A stretch of 20,676 nt of DNA, taken from positions 1-20,676 of the IMG/VR virus record IMGVR_UViG_3300025430_000134, one strand, 5' to 3'. The translations under genes were made by a program, and so were the position numbers. The notes beneath the pieces were generated by a model. The model searched no databases, was not told the origin of the DNA, and saw nothing but the letters and a program-made list of their open reading frames with translations. Numbering within the stretch: the first letter of the stretch is position 1; each line of letters starts with the position of its first letter. The stretch is from a virus. This document shows, in pieces, positions 13,009 through 19,457 of the stretch.

Positions 13009-13112
13009 TTTTTTTGTGCCTTTATTAGTATTGCCATTGAATACAACAATCCAGCCAAAAATCCCGCCACAACAAAAAATGTAATATGCAATCCAATTAG
13101 TAGATATATCAT
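13005..13112 (-). CDS. Tiny membrane protein, 35 residues
   Basis: MIYLLIGLHITFFVVAGFLA then GLLYSMAILIKAQKK: one long membrane helix and a basic end, KAQKK, matching the KAQEK ends of neighbours. The upstream block gives AAAGG and GAGAA before the ATG; ATGA at both ends. Confidence 0.6.
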   Translation of the reverse strand: MIYLLIGLHITFFVVAGFLAGLLYSMAILIKAQKK

Positions 13113-13255
13113 TTCTCTTGTGCCTTTCTTAGTAACTCTTCTAAAACATTTTCCAATTCTTCGCTTATGTAAGTCAAAAGTCTTTCATTGTCCAAATCAT
13201 TGATGTTGTCGTATAAAAAAGTTGCTCTATCCCGAACTCTGTCGTATAAGTTCAT
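13109..13255 (-). CDS. Small protein, 48 residues, with shared LRKAQEK end
   Basis: MNLYDRVRDRATFLYDNIND then LDNERLLTYISEELENVLEE and LLRKAQEK. Acidic helix with the same C-terminal seven residues as the 166- and 78-residue proteins. ATGA overlap on both sides. It lacks the ANELA start and RQQQAE motif, so it may be a reduced or recombinant family member. Confidence 0.72.
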   Translation of the reverse strand: MNLYDRVRDRATFLYDNINDLDNERLLTYISEELENVLEELLRKAQEK

Positions 13256-13752
13256 TTCTCTTGTGCCTTTCTTAGTATTGCTCTAGCAAAATCCACCATC
13301 TTTGAATCAAGACCAATCCAACTACCATTTGAATGTCTTACAAAGATTCCTTTATCTTCTGACCAATTAAATCCAGCTTCTTCTGCTGAACTAATTATTT
13401 CCTCATCTGTTAGTGTCTTTGCTGGATGGGTGTAGAGTGGAACATAACCTTCTTTTGGGTCTGGAATAATACCGCTTGCCGTTACCCAATAATCATGTTC
13501 TTCTAAATACTTTCCATACGCTACTGGTTCATTGCTAAAGACTTTTTCAAATTCAGGTATTTCTTTAAACAATAACTCTATTTCAGCTCGCTGTTTTAAG
13601 ATAACATCTAAATCAGCCAACCTAGCCAACTTCAACTCTTTCAATTCAGCTTGTTGCTGGCGTAGCAAGTCAGGTATTTCCCAAACAAGGCGGTCATACT
13701 CTTCACCTTTGAGGTAATGTTCCAACTCAACAGCTAGTTCATTTGCGTTCAT
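13252..13752 (-). CDS. MNANELA-family protein, 166 residues, longest member
   Basis: Order of parts: MNANELAVELEHYLKG (1-16), LLRQQQAELKELKLARLADL (29-48) as a coiled coil, then a conserved-looking middle with NEPVAYGKYLEEHDYWVTAS and PDPKEGYVPLYTHPAKTLTD, then EEIISSAEEAGFNWSEDKGI and a C-terminal helix DFARAILRKAQEK. The EGYVPLYTHP part occurs in many unrelated phage proteins, where it is an uncharacterised small domain. This looks like a fusion of the coiled-coil head with that domain. ATGA on both ends. The function is unknown. Confidence 0.82.
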   Translation of the reverse strand: MNANELAVELEHYLKGEEYDRLVWEIPDLLRQQQAELKELKLARLADLDVILKQRAEIELLFKEIPEFEKVFSNEPVAYGKYLEEHDYWVTASGIIPDPKEGYVPLYTHPAKTLTDEEIISSAEEAGFNWSEDKGIFVRHSNGSWIGLDSKMVDFARAILRKAQEK

Positions 13753-13940
13753 TTTTCTATCCCAAAGTGTTGTTTAAGAAACGGGCGCCATGTATCTTGC
13801 CAGTGTTTTAATGCTTCTATTTCAGCTTGTTGCTGGCGTAGCATTGCGGCGGCACTACCTACAGGCGATGCTCGCCACTCTTCAATAGTGCAATCATAAG
13901 AAATGCTATCTAGTTCATCAGCTAATTCATTTGCGTTCAT
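13749..13940 (-). CDS. MNANELA-family protein, 63 residues
   Basis: MNANELADELDSISYDCTIE, then EWRASPVGSAAAMLRQQQAE, then IEALKHWQDTWRPFLKQHFG. It is the shortest full member: start motif, variable linker, RQQQAEIEALK coiled coil and a short aromatic tail. AAAGG and GAGAA lie upstream in the repeat; ATGA overlap. Confidence 0.82.
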   Translation of the reverse strand: MNANELADELDSISYDCTIEEWRASPVGSAAAMLRQQQAEIEALKHWQDTWRPFLKQHFGIEK

Positions 13941-14173
13941 TTCTCTTGTGCCTTTCTTAAGTACTCGGCAAGTCTTTCACCATAAGTCAATGAATGTATA
14001 TCCATTTTTAATGCTTCTATTTCAGCTTGTTGCTGGCGTAGCATGGTGGCGGCTTGGTCTAATTGGTCAGCAAGTCTGTCGTTAGCACCTTCTTGTACGC
14101 TCTTACGGCTTGTTGCTTGCCTACGAATTGACGCACGAATTTCCATTGCATCAGCTAGTTCATTTGCGTTCAT
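13937..14173 (-). CDS. MNANELA-family protein, 78 residues
   Basis: MNANELADAMEIRASIRRQA, a basic and polar linker, then ATMLRQQQAEIEALKMDIHS and LTYGERLAEYLRKAQEK. The first of the family in transcription order. AGGTGAG lies just before the ATG. ATGA overlaps on both sides. Confidence 0.82.
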   Translation of the reverse strand: MNANELADAMEIRASIRRQATSRKSVQEGANDRLADQLDQAATMLRQQQAEIEALKMDIHSLTYGERLAEYLRKAQEK

Positions 14174-14301
14174 TTTCTCACCTGTAAAAGTATTGGCCCA
14201 AGTCTATAGACATAGTATACATCGCCGCCATTAAAACGTACAGAGTTCCATTGTAATGGCTCTCCTTTAAACCATGGTGCCTTGTAAAAACGGATGTTCA
14301 T
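14170..14301 (-). CDS. Small conserved-looking protein, 43 residues
   Basis: MNIRFYKAPWFKGEPLQWNS then VRFNGGDVYYVYRLGPILLQ and VRK. Aromatic-rich with likely beta structure. AGGAG lies 5 bases before the ATG; ATGA overlap with the next gene. I recall similar tiny proteins in phages but no function. Confidence 0.68.
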   Translation of the reverse strand: MNIRFYKAPWFKGEPLQWNSVRFNGGDVYYVYRLGPILLQVRK

Positions 14302-14302
14302 G

Positions 14303-14554
14303 CTATCTCCTAAATTGTGGTGTTGGTTTACGTCTGCCGAATGTTTTACGAACCTTTAACGCCCATATACTACCATGCACCTTGTTACGCCAGCCTTGGT
14401 GCGCACGTCTAATCTTTTGCATCTTAAAGCGCGCTTTAATACGTTTTGGCTTATTATAGTAGTCTTGAACAAGGCGCCGCTTGCCAGCGTCACCGAAGAT
14501 AACGCCAAACAAGCTGCGCTTGATGATGCGTGGAAAGTTAAAACGCTTCTTCAT
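14303..14554 (-). CDS. Very basic small protein, 83 residues
   Basis: MKKRFNFPRIIKRSLFGVIF, then GDAGKRRLVQDYYNKPKRIK and ARFKMQKIRRAHQGW, ending GRRKPTPQFRR. Roughly a third of residues are Lys/Arg, with no acidic block, so it probably binds nucleic acid. There is no clear ribosome site; it overlaps the upstream gene by 17 bases and likely relies on coupling. Confidence 0.65.
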   Translation of the reverse strand: MKKRFNFPRIIKRSLFGVIFGDAGKRRLVQDYYNKPKRIKARFKMQKIRRAHQGWRNKVHGSIWALKVRKTFGRRKPTPQFRR

Positions 14555-14687
14555 TCAGTTTGCCCAACATAGCAAACTCTGCATATGTCCACATCATGTC
14601 ACGCACTTCTGCTGGGCTTGCACCACGGGCTACCAAACCCATGAGCGCAAACGCTGCATACATTTCCTTTAGTTCTTGTTCAGTCAT
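14538..14687 (-). CDS. Hypothetical helical protein, 49 residues
   Basis: MTEQELKEMYAAFALMGLVA, then RGASPAEVRDMMWTYAEFAM and LGKLNEEAF. Helical, with an amphipathic pattern. The ATG overlaps the primase-helicase stop as TGATG. No family recognised. Confidence 0.72.
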   Translation of the reverse strand: MTEQELKEMYAAFALMGLVARGASPAEVRDMMWTYAEFAMLGKLNEEAF

Positions 14688-16993
14688 CAAAATATCTCTC
14701 TTTCAAAGTTAGACACAGAATCAGCGTACTGCTGTGCTTTTGGTTTCAATTTTACACCACGATACAAATACTGTACAGCTCCTTCACTACGCTTGCGATA
14801 CGACTCCACATGATGTTCCTGTGTAGAGGCCGCAAACCTACGTTTGAAAGACATCTCTGTGCCAGGGTGTAAGTTTTTCTTAATCGCCCAGTGCTTATAA
14901 CAAGCAAACAAATCGTCTTTATCAACCTCGCCTTCGGGTGTGAAATCCAGCGCTTCCTCAACAAACGACAGCAACGGGTTAGATAGCTCTGTCATCATTT
15001 CCAAAGAAGATTCACTAGATTTAGGTTGCACAAAACGTTCGCCTGATCTTGCTGTGCGCTTCTTATGTCCTTCAATCGCCCAGTTAAAAATACCAGCTAG
15101 CTCTTTAGACAAACGCTCTGCTAGGTTGTGATCTTCTTTACCCCAAAAGCTATTCTTCATAATCAACACCAACATACGTCCAATCAATGCGTTAGAGTTC
15201 TCCGCCAGTTGTAGCATCTCGTTGGAATACACAATAATTCGTGTTGGTAAATACCCCGACCATGCTTCCTTGTTCTTGCGGTTTACAGTCACAGTATCCG
15301 CACCAACAATACGTAACAACTGAGAGACAACGCCAGCTGAGCTTTTAGTTGTCACCCTCGCATCCGTAAAGGACGCAAGCTGTTTACCAAGCCATGGTTG
15401 TAGTCCAAAGGTATCGCACAACTCCTCCATCTGTGGACTTACCACATTATGTTGTCCAAGTAAGTCAGTCAGAACTCGGTTAATCGTGCCTTTACCACTA
15501 CGGCGAGGCCCAATAACATTCAAAAACTTCTGTTGACGAGTGTCGCCTGACAGAATGTATCCAAAATACTCTTGCAACAAGTTCTTTGATTCCTCATCGT
15601 CTTTCCACGCATCGTCCAAGAATTTCAACCAGTCCGGACAAGTTGCCTTCGGGTCATACTCGAATGGTAGCGAGTTGTAAGTAAAGAATCCCAGTGAGTG
15701 CGGATACAACGTGCACGTATCCATATTGAACAGTCCATTTCGCATACTGATCAACTTTTCTGCTGGTGGGTGGTTTGCTTCAAACCCATCTAACCACACT
15801 GGTGGCTTGGCATTCGGATCATTAGCAAGGTGGACAATCGACTTAATTGCATCCAAGGCAGCATTGATGACCGCTGGGTTGGCTGTAAATGGTAGCAGAT
15901 TTCCTTTCTTATCTTGCTTCTGACACTTGTCTAGCATCTTATAAAGTTGTGAACGGATGGTCTGTTCCTCGATGCTGGTGTAGTGAGTCCCATTGTAAAT
16001 AAAGAACTCTTGAGCATAGTGAACAAGACGAAATCCTCCCTCAACCTCGTATAACGAAGCTAAGAACTTACGGGCGTGGTCAAGTGGATTGGAGGCGTCT
16101 AACACGATCTCGCCCCGATCGAGTGCCTCCTTGAGCTTTTTTTGGTTCACCTTGAAGATCAATGAGCGAAGTGTAGTCCCATGACCCCTAAACGTGTTCC
16201 ACTTGTTGATGCACGAATTGATGCCAGTTGATGCGTATTTTAATGACTGTGCGCTCCAACGATCCCACGCTTCCAGTGCTTCCACATCGCCTTGAAACTG
16301 GTGATGCAATGCCATACCAACAGCAGTCCAGTCCGCATAACCACAGTCCGCATCTAAATGAGAAAGCAACTCATTCTCAACACGGTGAACGTCCCATCCG
16401 TCCACAGGGGGTGTGTAGTTCTCAAACGCATCACGGGTTCTTAGCGGGCGAACGGGCATGATTCCTGATAAGTCCTGTGGGGTGTCAGGCAAGTCACCAC
16501 CGAGTTTGTGTCCTGTCATGGTGAAGTATCTGCCGTTTGAGTATGCCTCAAAGCCAATCTCGTGGTCAGCATGCGCGGCAAACTTCTCAGCACGGGTAAA
16601 TATCTTTACACCAGTCCCAGAGGGGCTAACTTCACAATACCCCTGTGTGCTGTCCACGATGTTCTGTGCGAAGTCTGTTAGGACTCCTGTATCAGGATTG
16701 CGACAATCATCAATATCAATCCCAACAAGGTCATCATCCCCAGTAAATACAAAACCAATGCCATCAAAATCGCCATTTTCGTATGCTTTCTGTGCTGTCA
16801 AGAAGTCTACCCATGTCCCTGGGTTGGTCGAGCTACCCATACGACCATTGAGTTGCATTGGGGTTTTAGCCCACTTCTGATTGTCAATCAGGGTATATTT
16901 CCATAAAAGAAACCGAGGAATCATCTTTAAGTCCATCGGTATCTCATCAAACTTTACTTCTAATGCTGATGGTTTAATCATATTATTCTCCAT
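14687..16993 (-). CDS. Primase-helicase: AEP primase/polymerase fused to D5/SF3 helicase
   Basis: A 768-residue replication initiator-type enzyme. The N-terminal AEP (prim-pol) domain shows the catalytic GIDIDDC (91-97; D93, D95) and SPSGTGVKIF (123-132). Residues about 205-285 look like a PriCT-type domain (DWTAVGMALHHQF; SCINKWNTFRG). A D5_N-like part runs about 300-470 (FFIYNGTHYTS, MRNGLFNMDT, CPDWLKFLDD). The SF3 helicase has Walker A GPRRSGKGT (495-503), LASFTDAR (539-546) and the PTRIIVYSNE (583-592) sensor with N591. It would melt the origin, unwind DNA and lay primers, as phage P4 alpha does. Two starts are possible: ATG 16993 (AGGA 7 bases ahead) and ATG 16981 (GGAG 6 bases ahead). 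The adjacent iterons at 17051-17315 are the obvious target. Confidence 0.95.
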   Translation of the reverse strand: MENNMIKPSALEVKFDEIPMDLKMIPRFLLWKYTLIDNQKWAKTPMQLNGRMGSSTNPGTWVDFLTAQKAYENGDFDGIGFVFTGDDDLVGIDIDDCRNPDTGVLTDFAQNIVDSTQGYCEVSPSGTGVKIFTRAEKFAAHADHEIGFEAYSNGRYFTMTGHKLGGDLPDTPQDLSGIMPVRPLRTRDAFENYTPPVDGWDVHRVENELLSHLDADCGYADWTAVGMALHHQFQGDVEALEAWDRWSAQSLKYASTGINSCINKWNTFRGHGTTLRSLIFKVNQKKLKEALDRGEIVLDASNPLDHARKFLASLYEVEGGFRLVHYAQEFFIYNGTHYTSIEEQTIRSQLYKMLDKCQKQDKKGNLLPFTANPAVINAALDAIKSIVHLANDPNAKPPVWLDGFEANHPPAEKLISMRNGLFNMDTCTLYPHSLGFFTYNSLPFEYDPKATCPDWLKFLDDAWKDDEESKNLLQEYFGYILSGDTRQQKFLNVIGPRRSGKGTINRVLTDLLGQHNVVSPQMEELCDTFGLQPWLGKQLASFTDARVTTKSSAGVVSQLLRIVGADTVTVNRKNKEAWSGYLPTRIIVYSNEMLQLAENSNALIGRMLVLIMKNSFWGKEDHNLAERLSKELAGIFNWAIEGHKKRTARSGERFVQPKSSESSLEMMTELSNPLLSFVEEALDFTPEGEVDKDDLFACYKHWAIKKNLHPGTEMSFKRRFAASTQEHHVESYRKRSEGAVQYLYRGVKLKPKAQQYADSVSNFEREIF

Positions 16994-17003
16994 TATCTGT
17001 TCC

Positions 17004-17014
17004 TACTAATACGC
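17004..17014 (-). promoter_or_regulatory. Conserved 11-bp motif, copy 4, before the primase-helicase
   Basis: Minus-strand GCGTATTAGTA ends 10 bases before the first primase ATG. GATAAT lies 6 bases downstream of it and overlaps the start codon region. A dyad operator at 17022-17037 is directly upstream. Confidence 0.6.
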
Positions 17015-17021
17015 AAACTAT

Positions 17022-17037
17022 GTTAGTGGTCACTAAC
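17022..17037. promoter_or_regulatory. 16-bp dyad, possible operator
   Basis: GTTAGTG, 2 bases, CACTAAC: a perfect 7-bp inverted repeat 7 bases from motif copy 4 and upstream of it on the coding strand. Spacing and symmetry suit a dimeric repressor or activator controlling the primase block. Confidence 0.5.
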
Positions 17038-17041
17038 CAAT

Positions 17042-17315
17042 GTCTGTCAAGTGTGTCAAAATTGCCAGTGAATTGACACACTTCTTTTACACACCCCCTA
17101 TATAAATCAAGGACTTAGAGCCGATTGACACACTTGACACACTTCTTTTGTATTTTTTTAATTTTTTTAAAAAAAATAATAATAACATAGGAGAGGTAAA
17201 TATAGCAAAAAAGTGTGTCAAGTGTGTCAATCCTTCGCAAGTCCTTGATTTCATTGACTTTTTCGTGACACACTTTGATTTTGGAAGTGTGTCAATTTAG
17301 GAAGAAGTGTGTCAA
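17042..17315. other. Putative replication origin with iterons and an AT-rich core
   Basis: Nine copies of the 9-mer GTGTGTCAA or its complement: plus orientation at 17051-17059, 17213-17221, 17222-17230, 17287-17295 and 17307-17315; reverse (TTGACACAC) at 17073-17081, 17125-17133, 17134-17142 and, with one mismatch, 17265-17273. A weaker copy is at 17042-17050. Two tandem pairs face each other around an A/T-only stretch (about 17150-17185), and further out ATCAAGGACTT (17106-17116) is matched in reverse by AAGTCCTTGAT (17239-17249). Iterons flanking an easily melted core next to a primase-helicase gene is the usual layout of a phage or plasmid origin. Transcriptional operators are the alternative. 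No gene lies in 16994-17291. Confidence 0.75.
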
Positions 17316-17495
17316 ATGGTATCCAAAATACAAAACTGTGGCTAAAAGTAGCCAGTTGCCAATTTTGTTCCACTTTTCTTCTTCCAAGTCACGCTGTAAG
17401 AAAGACTGGCGGTCATAAATGCCGTAGTCCCCTTCCAGTCCAGTGCAGTCACACACATTTCTGCCCTGATTGTAGTTTCCGGTGCATTGTTTCAT
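17292..17495 (-). CDS. Small membrane protein, 67 residues
   Basis: The ATG at 17495 (AGGTGG upstream, ATGA overlap) gives MKQCTGNYNQGRNVCDCTGL, a Cys-rich start (C4, C15, C17), then a charged helix YDRQSFLQRDLEEEKWNKIG and a membrane span NWLLLATVLYFGYHLTHFFL at the very end. C-terminal anchoring would leave the cysteines in the cytoplasm or periplasm. Its last codons contain an iteron copy. The function is unknown. Confidence 0.75.
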   Translation of the reverse strand: MKQCTGNYNQGRNVCDCTGLEGDYGIYDRQSFLQRDLEEEKWNKIGNWLLLATVLYFGYHLTHFFLN

Positions 17496-17692
17496 ATGGC
17501 CACCTCGTAGCCCATCTGTTTGAGCATATGATAAGCCCACTTCCTAAAAGCCACCCTGTTTTCACTGTTTTGCTCGTCTCTTTCATCCCAAGCTGCCTCA
17601 ATAATAAACTCCCCTGAAGGGCTATTAAATTCAATACCAATCATGTCTCCATCACTGTTGTATTGATCTACTGGTATTGCTTTGCCTTTCAT
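17492..17692 (-). CDS. Hypothetical acidic protein, 66 residues
   Basis: MKGKAIPVDQYNSDGDMIGI, then EFNSPSGEFIIEAAWDERDE, then FRKWAYHMLKQMGYEVAI. The ATG at 17692 has AAAGGA 6 bases ahead and overlaps the upstream stop as ATGA. Mixed strand and helix. No family recognised. Confidence 0.75.
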   Translation of the reverse strand: MKGKAIPVDQYNSDGDMIGIEFNSPSGEFIIEAAWDERDEQNSENRVAFRKWAYHMLKQMGYEVAI

Positions 17693-18012
17693 GCTATTTC
17701 CTTTCGTGTTGATTTCTTTTCTTTCCAAGAGTCCTCAGTCCCATAGTCCCCTCGAATCATGCTCATACGCTCGTCTTTACGGAATTCAGGCTCTATTGCC
17801 CACCATGCCTTTGATGCTTCAAGGTATTCTATCCACTCATCATTTTGTTCAAAAAACGGATGACTAAACCCAGCGATGTCCACTGTGCAAGTCACCTCGC
17901 TATGCGGGATTATGGGATGCAACCCACCCCGTCCATAAGTCCCCAGCCTTACTTTATTCCTAGCCCGTATAAAGCGGTCATAAGCTATTTGTTGCTCTTT
18001 AGTCAGCGTCAT
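17689..18012 (-). CDS. Hypothetical protein, 107 residues
   Basis: From the ATG at 18012: MTLTKEQQIAYDRFIRARNK, then VRLGTYGRGGLHPIIPHSEV, then TCTVDIAGFSHPFFEQNDEW and a basic C-terminus. It begins 14 bases inside the sigma-like gene. No family recognised; the His/Gly-rich middle might bind a metal, which is speculative. Confidence 0.75.
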   Translation of the reverse strand: MTLTKEQQIAYDRFIRARNKVRLGTYGRGGLHPIIPHSEVTCTVDIAGFSHPFFEQNDEWIEYLEASKAWWAIEPEFRKDERMSMIRGDYGTEDSWKEKKSTRKEIA

Positions 18013-18571
18013 TTTCTTCTTCCAGTTTGTCAAGATTTAAAGCGTCCAATGAGCTAGGCTCTTGGAGTAAGTAAAATTTTAATTGATTGATGCGCTTAAC
18101 AGATTTGTTAAGGATAATTGATACCTCATGGACAGTTGGAGGTCGCCCCAAAGTCTGAGTCAATGCTCGCTCTGTGTAGGTCATCTTGCGTATCTCTTCC
18201 CTCACTTTGATGGGTATACGCACTAGGTTTTCGGTGTTGTCCAGTCCACGCTCTACACCACGCATAATAAAGCGTTTAGCGTAGGTGGCAAACTTAGCCC
18301 CGTTGGTAGGCTTCCACTGCATAGCGGATTTTAATAAAGCCTCGTTGCCCAGTCCAATTAAGTCCTCTTGTGGCACACGACTGTGATTCCATGCGGTCAT
18401 CTTACGCACTGTATAAACCACGAATCTGAGATTATGCTTGACCAGTTGCTCTAAAGCATAGTCATCCCCTTGTGCTATGCGCTCAGCCAGCTTGTATTCA
18501 TCGGCAGAAGATAGCACGGGGATACCATACAGGGATTGTAAATAGTCCGTTAAAAAATCATTTTTGCTCAA
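17999..18571 (-). CDS. Sigma-70-like protein with regions 1.2 to 3 and no region 4
   Basis: A 190-residue sigma factor-like protein. Region 1.2: LSSADEYKLAERIAQGDD (20-37). Region 2: EQLVKHNLRFVVYTVRKMTA (41-60, core-binding 2.1), PQEDLIGLGNEALLKSAMQW (67-86, 2.2) and KFATYAKRFIMRGVERGLDN (93-112, promoter-melting and -10 recognition 2.3-2.4). Region 3: VRIPIKVREEIRKM, then ERALTQTLGRPPTVHEVS (118-151). It ends at EPSSLD plus an acidic tail, where region 3.2 would begin. Full primary sigmas continue with region 4, absent here. It could direct host RNA polymerase to phage promoters that need no -35 contact, or work with a partner. The start is TTG, overlapping the upstream stop as TTGA; no good ribosome site, so coupling is likely. 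Confidence 0.9.
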   Translation of the reverse strand: MSKNDFLTDYLQSLYGIPVLSSADEYKLAERIAQGDDYALEQLVKHNLRFVVYTVRKMTAWNHSRVPQEDLIGLGNEALLKSAMQWKPTNGAKFATYAKRFIMRGVERGLDNTENLVRIPIKVREEIRKMTYTERALTQTLGRPPTVHEVSIILNKSVKRINQLKFYLLQEPSSLDALNLDKLEEENDAD

Positions 18572-18741
18572 AATAAGGCTTTCTCTAGGGTTATAGTAGC
18601 AAGCTCATATGCACTTGGTTGAGGTGGCAATCGCAAGAGCGTTGTCCCTTCGGTCAGGTAGGGTTGTGCTTCCAGTTTGTTAGCAAACTTTCGCACTGCC
18701 CCACCGAACTCGTCAATCAAGATGAATTTGTAGTTACTCAC
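18568..18741 (-). CDS. Hypothetical protein, 57 residues
   Basis: GTG at 18741, overlapping the upstream stop by 8 bases. MSNYKFILIDEFGGAVRKFA, then NKLEAQPYLTEGTTLLRLPP, then QPSAYELATITLEKALF. A short strand-rich start and helices. Its stop overlaps the sigma TTG. It is tiled between two clear genes, which is the main support. Confidence 0.65.
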   Translation of the reverse strand: MSNYKFILIDEFGGAVRKFANKLEAQPYLTEGTTLLRLPPQPSAYELATITLEKALF

Positions 18742-18994
18742 CTAGAGATTTTACCACAACAGCATCAATCGGTTTGATTTCAGTTACCGATGGAATCAAG
18801 TCCGAGTCCAGCACCTCACGCACTAGGCGAGGGCTGATAGTGGCTCTGTCGTAATGCTGAACCTCAGCAAAGAATAGAGTGCCATCATACTTACCCACCC
18901 CACGCGCTATCAGCTCTGCTTTAATTCTCCGCGCATCGGCTTCTAACTGGGCGATGGTTTGATTGATAAGTCCAAGTTCGTCAATGATGTTCAT
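18734..18994 (-). CDS. Conserved-looking coiled-coil phage protein, 86 residues
   Basis: MNIIDELGLINQTIAQLEAD, then ARRIKAELIARGVGKYDGTL, then FFAEVQHYDRATISPRLVRE, ending VVVKSLGE. The leading 30 residues form a coiled coil; the rest resembles a small phage family seen in many tailed phages, where AEVQHYDRATI is well kept. Role unknown. ATGA overlap at the start. Confidence 0.8.
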   Translation of the reverse strand: MNIIDELGLINQTIAQLEADARRIKAELIARGVGKYDGTLFFAEVQHYDRATISPRLVREVLDSDLIPSVTEIKPIDAVVVKSLGE

Positions 18995-19227
18995 AGATTC
19001 AATTCCTTTACAGTTAAAAATTCTTTTACCATTTGTTTCGCTAATACAGTATAACGCTCAGCATACTTGTCAAACCTATCTTCAGTGAACTTCCAAGAGT
19101 CATCGCTGAACCGCTTTTGCTTGAGGTATTTTATACCATGTTCAACTCCAACTTCAAGAGGATCAGAGTATCTCATGGCATGGTTAGCCACAATCTTTAC
19201 TTCGCTAAAAAAGAAATCGTTGTTCAT
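18991..19227 (-). CDS. Hypothetical protein, 78 residues
   Basis: MNNDFFFSEVKIVANHAMRY, then SDPLEVGVEHGIKYLKQKRF and a helical end, AKQMVKEFLTVKELNL. Charged and helical; ATGA on both ends. No family recognised. Confidence 0.75.
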   Translation of the reverse strand: MNNDFFFSEVKIVANHAMRYSDPLEVGVEHGIKYLKQKRFSDDSWKFTEDRFDKYAERYTVLAKQMVKEFLTVKELNL

Positions 19228-19457
19228 AATGATAGCTCCTTCATAAATGTTTTAGTGTAAAAGATTTCAAAGCCCTTGCATTCTTCGGGGATCATCCAGC
19301 TATCATGGTGATTTACCGCCATGTAGTCCTCGATCTCTGATTCATCCACCCATACCTTCTCGTCAATTTTATGGATAAGCACACAGGGGTATTTGTCACC
19401 TGACTTGTCGAAGTCCCCGAACTCAAAACTACCAAACCATACTAACTTCGTTGTCAT
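19224..19457 (-). CDS. Hypothetical protein, 77 residues
   Basis: MTTKLVWFGSFEFGDFDKSG, then DKYPCVLIHKIDEKVWVDES, then EIEDYMAVNHHDSWMIPEEC and a short C-terminal helix. Strand-rich, acidic. ATGA on both ends. Function unknown. Confidence 0.75.
   Translation of the reverse strand: MTTKLVWFGSFEFGDFDKSGDKYPCVLIHKIDEKVWVDESEIEDYMAVNHHDSWMIPEECKGFEIFYTKTFMKELSL

Larger units (their letters stand above)
12807..14174 (-). repeat. Dispersed repeats in the MNANELA gene cluster
   Basis: Three repeats recur. First, the start sequence: plus-strand TTCATTTGCGTTCATTT at 12882, 13738, 13926 and 14160 or close to these (encodes MNANEL). Second, plus-strand TTCAGCTTGTTGCTGGCGT at 12807-12825, 13645-13663, 13821-13839 and 14021-14039 (encodes RQQQAE). 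Third, a 22-base ribosome-site block starting CATTTCTCTTGTGCCTTTCT at 12894, 13110, 13253 and 13938, with a diverged copy at 13006. DNA-level identity points to recent duplication and recombination. Confidence 0.85.

Noticed and set aside
5901-17014. T7-type phage promoters, because TAATACG is seen on the plus strand
   Set aside because: Only the first 7 bases match and they face away from every gene; no single-subunit RNA polymerase gene is visible.
17042-17315. attP site or insertion sequence ends
   Set aside because: No integrase or transposase lies nearby, and multiple short iterons in both directions do not look like terminal inverted repeats.
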